NCBI GenBank assembly: GCA_036732565.1
Contig: DAINCF010000492.1
Coordinates: forward strand, 1-5,445
Reading direction: 5' to 3'
From: JAIVJN01 sp036732565
GTDB lineage: Bacteria; Acidobacteriota; Vicinamibacteria; Vicinamibacterales; UBA2999
Length of the DNA: 5,445 nt
Shown: positions 4,200 to 5,445 of the stretch, piece after piece
Position numbering within the stretch: the stretch's first letter is position 1
Layout of the letters: each line of letters begins with the position of its first letter
The notes under the pieces: model-generated
Databases searched by the model: none
What the model saw: only the letters and a program-made list of their open reading frames with translations
Told to the model about the DNA's origin: nothing
Position numbers and translations under genes: made by a program

Positions 4200-4613
4200 A
4201 TGGCGAAGACTGAACGAGCACGGACACTACGACCCGCGCGGACCGCCACCCGGCCCCGTCTGCCGAAACAGCTGACGATGGCCGTCGACGCGGCGCTCGA
4301 CAAGAAGGCCACCGCGGTGACGGTCCTGGACCTTCGGAAGGCCGACGCGTTCACTGATTTTTTCGTGGTGTGTACCGGCTCGAATCCGCGACAGGTCAAC
4401 GCCATTGCCGACGCGGTGGAGCATTCGCTCAAACAGCAGGGACTGCGGCCGAATCACGTCGAGGGATCGCAGCGCGCCGAGTGGGTGTTGCTCGACTACT
4501 TCGACTTCATCGTCCACGTGTTCTCACCCACCGCGCGCGCCTTCTACGGGCTCGAGCGGCTGTGGGGCAACGCCAAGCGCATCGACATCAGCGACGCACC
4601 CGCGACCGCGTAG
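4200..4613 (+). CDS. rsfS: Ribosomal silencing factor RsfS (Iojap/DUF143 family)
   Basis: RsfS binds uL14 on the 50S subunit and blocks joining with the 30S subunit when nutrients run low. The conserved core runs from about residue 25 to 130: L-D-K-K-A-x-x-V-x-V-L-D-L (33-45), T-D-F-F-V-V-C-T-G-S (52-61), R-Q-V-N-A-I-A (64-70), and W-V-L-L-D-Y-F-D-F-I-V-H-V-F (95-108) with A-R-x-F-Y-x-L-E-x-L-W (112-122). The protein has 137 residues against about 105 in E. coli, because of a basic, Arg-rich N-terminal extension of some 20 residues. That extension is real if the well-spaced GGAAGG at 4186-4191 is used; an internal ATG at 4278 would remove it. The nadD-rsfS pairing, with five bases between them, is common in bacteria. 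Confidence 0.95.
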   Translation: MAKTERARTLRPARTATRPRLPKQLTMAVDAALDKKATAVTVLDLRKADAFTDFFVVCTGSNPRQVNAIADAVEHSLKQQGLRPNHVEGSQRAEWVLLDYFDFIVHVFSPTARAFYGLERLWGNAKRIDISDAPATA

Positions 4614-4623
4614 CTTCAGGCGT

Positions 4624-4628
4624 GGAGG
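4624..4628 (+). promoter_or_regulatory. Shine-Dalgarno GGAGG deciding the comF GTG start
   Basis: GGAGG followed by six bases and GTG at 4635 supports this unusual start codon; no better ATG lies nearby in frame before the first cysteine pair. Confidence 0.55.
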
Positions 4629-4634
4629 GCTCGC

Positions 4635-5369
4635 GTGACCGCGCGCGAGCTCGTCGACCGGGCCCTTTCCGTCCTCCTCGCGCCACCGTGCGCGGCGTGT
4701 GGCCGGGTACTCGATCGTCCGCTCGAGGGCGCCGTCTGTGGGCGGTGCTGGGATCGGATCGCGCTCATCACGCCGCCGATCTGCGAGACGTGCGGCGACC
4801 CTCTTCCCTCCTGGCGTATCGCCTCGTGCGCCGCCGGCAAGTGTCCCCGTTGTCGTCGGCGTCGGTTCGCGCTGGATCGCGTCCGAGCCATCGGCCCATA
4901 CCGGGACGAGCTGCGGGCCATCGTGCACGCATTGAAGTACGGCGGACGACGGAGCGTGGCACGACGGCTTGGCGCGCTGATGCGCGCGGGCGGCGCGGAA
5001 GTGCTCGCGGACGCTGATGTCGTCGTGCCCGTCCCGCTCCACCCTCGGCGCCGGCGTCAGCGAGGATTCAATCAGGCCGCGCTGATCGCGGCACACCTCG
5101 GACTGCCCACGCGGGAGGCGCTGCGGCGCGTCGCGCACACCCAACCACAAGTGGAGCTTCCCGCGGCGCGACGCCACAAGAACGTCAGAGAAGCGTTCCA
5201 GGTCGCAGGCGGGGCTGACATTGAAGGACGGATCCTGATACTGGTGGACGATGTGATCACCACTGGGGCGACGTTGGATGCGTGCGCGCGGGTGTTGAAG
5301 GCGGCGGGCGCGCGCGAGGTCAGAGCGCTGACGGCAGCCCGAGTCGTGTCCGGACCGTCGCCAGGATGA
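4635..5369 (+). CDS. comF: ComF family protein (phosphoribosyltransferase-like, zinc-finger N-terminus)
   Basis: The 244-residue protein has a cysteine-rich N-terminus with paired Cys at 19/22, 35/38 and 50/53, plus Cys at 65, 70 and 73, which fit zinc-ribbon metal sites. The phosphoribosyltransferase-like domain has V-P-V-P-L-H (131-136), R-G-F-N-Q-A (143-148), H-T-Q-P-Q-V-x-L (168-175), R-x-x-N-V-R-E-A-F (180-188) and the PRPP-binding loop V-D-D-V-I-T-T-G-A-T (204-213). ComF/GntX proteins aid DNA uptake or recombination in competent bacteria, but the substrate is unsettled. The start is GTG with GGAGG at 4624-4628, six bases away; 21 bases separate it from rsfS. Its last 50 bases overlap the end of an oppositely oriented gene. 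No other competence gene is visible here. Confidence 0.93.
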   Translation: MTARELVDRALSVLLAPPCAACGRVLDRPLEGAVCGRCWDRIALITPPICETCGDPLPSWRIASCAAGKCPRCRRRRFALDRVRAIGPYRDELRAIVHALKYGGRRSVARRLGALMRAGGAEVLADADVVVPVPLHPRRRRQRGFNQAALIAAHLGLPTREALRRVAHTQPQVELPAARRHKNVREAFQVAGGADIEGRILILVDDVITTGATLDACARVLKAAGAREVRALTAARVVSGPSPG

Positions 5370-5445
5370 GATCGGTAACCTGGTCGCGCGGCTGCTCGCC
5401 GTCGATCTTCACCCAGTCCGCGGCCGACGCTTGGCGCAGGTAGCT
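5320..5445 (-). CDS. tmk: Probable thymidylate kinase, C-terminal 41 residues (cut by right edge)
   Basis: The minus strand is open from the window edge to a TGA at 5322-5320, giving 41 residues. They read S-Y-L-R-Q-A-S-A-A-D-W-V-K-I-D-G and continue E-Q-P-R-D-Q-V-T-D-L-I, then a helix ending L-G-L-P-S-A-L. The pattern Y-L-x-x-A, W-V-x-I-D-G, Q-x-x-x-x-V-x-x-x-I matches the end of thymidylate kinase, where the Ile-Asp strand and final helix close the P-loop kinase fold (dTMP to dTDP). The catalytic P-loop and DR motif lie outside the window, so the assignment rests only on the tail. The gene converges on comF and overlaps it by 50 bases. Another P-loop nucleotide kinase is the main alternative. 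Confidence 0.65.
   Translation of the reverse strand, partial: SYLRQASAADWVKIDGEQPRDQVTDLILATVRTRLGLPSAL

Noticed and set aside
1..5445. CRISPR array, transposase, toxin-antitoxin or phage module
   Set aside because: No regularly spaced direct repeats, no transposase or integrase motifs and no small paired toxin-antitoxin genes were found; the palindromes are isolated non-coding elements.

Overview
This GC-rich window reads as ordinary chromosomal housekeeping DNA from a free-living Gram-negative-type bacterium. A lipobox lipoprotein and a secreted TPR protein fit an organism with an outer membrane. The palindromic intergenic elements, above all the one that reads V-R-L-K-A-D-P-T next to obg, resemble from memory repeats common in Acidobacteriota of the Vicinamibacteria type. 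That placement is an inference from pattern memory and was not tested by any search.

Layout. At the left edge (1-222, minus) lies the N-terminal part of an unidentified gene with a good Shine-Dalgarno. A divergent intergenic region (223-385) carries two hairpins and a convincing forward sigma70-type promoter. Two overlapping plus-strand genes follow: a small exported TPR protein (386-745) and a lipoprotein with a possible CsgG/LpoB-like core (714-1526). A 265-bp non-coding stretch (1527-1791) is packed with palindromes: a 7-mer-based inverted repeat, an 18-bp near-perfect palindrome beside a candidate -10 box, and a nested inverted repeat. Then comes the conserved block rplU-rpmA-obgE-nadD-rsfS-comF (1792-5369), all plus strand and tightly spaced except for a 78-bp gap before obgE that holds a further palindromic element. 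At the right edge the C-terminal end of a probable thymidylate kinase gene (minus strand) overlaps the comF end by 50 bp.

How the genes fit together. rplU, rpmA, obgE and rsfS all serve the large ribosomal subunit: bL21 and bL27 are its proteins, ObgE is a late assembly GTPase, and RsfS silences it in starvation. nadD supplies NAD and is classically linked to rsfS. comF is a phosphoribosyltransferase-like protein associated with DNA uptake or recombination. The ATGA overlap of obgE and nadD, and short gaps elsewhere, suggest co-transcription and translational coupling.

I see no CRISPR array, transposase, rRNA, tRNA or defence system, and no evidence for a previously undescribed multi-gene system. 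The points worth a second look are the cluster of palindromic repeats around rplU and obgE, the start of the left-edge gene (which sits inside a CxxCH-like motif), the very short predicted leader of the TPR gene, and the overlapping convergent comF/tmk ends.
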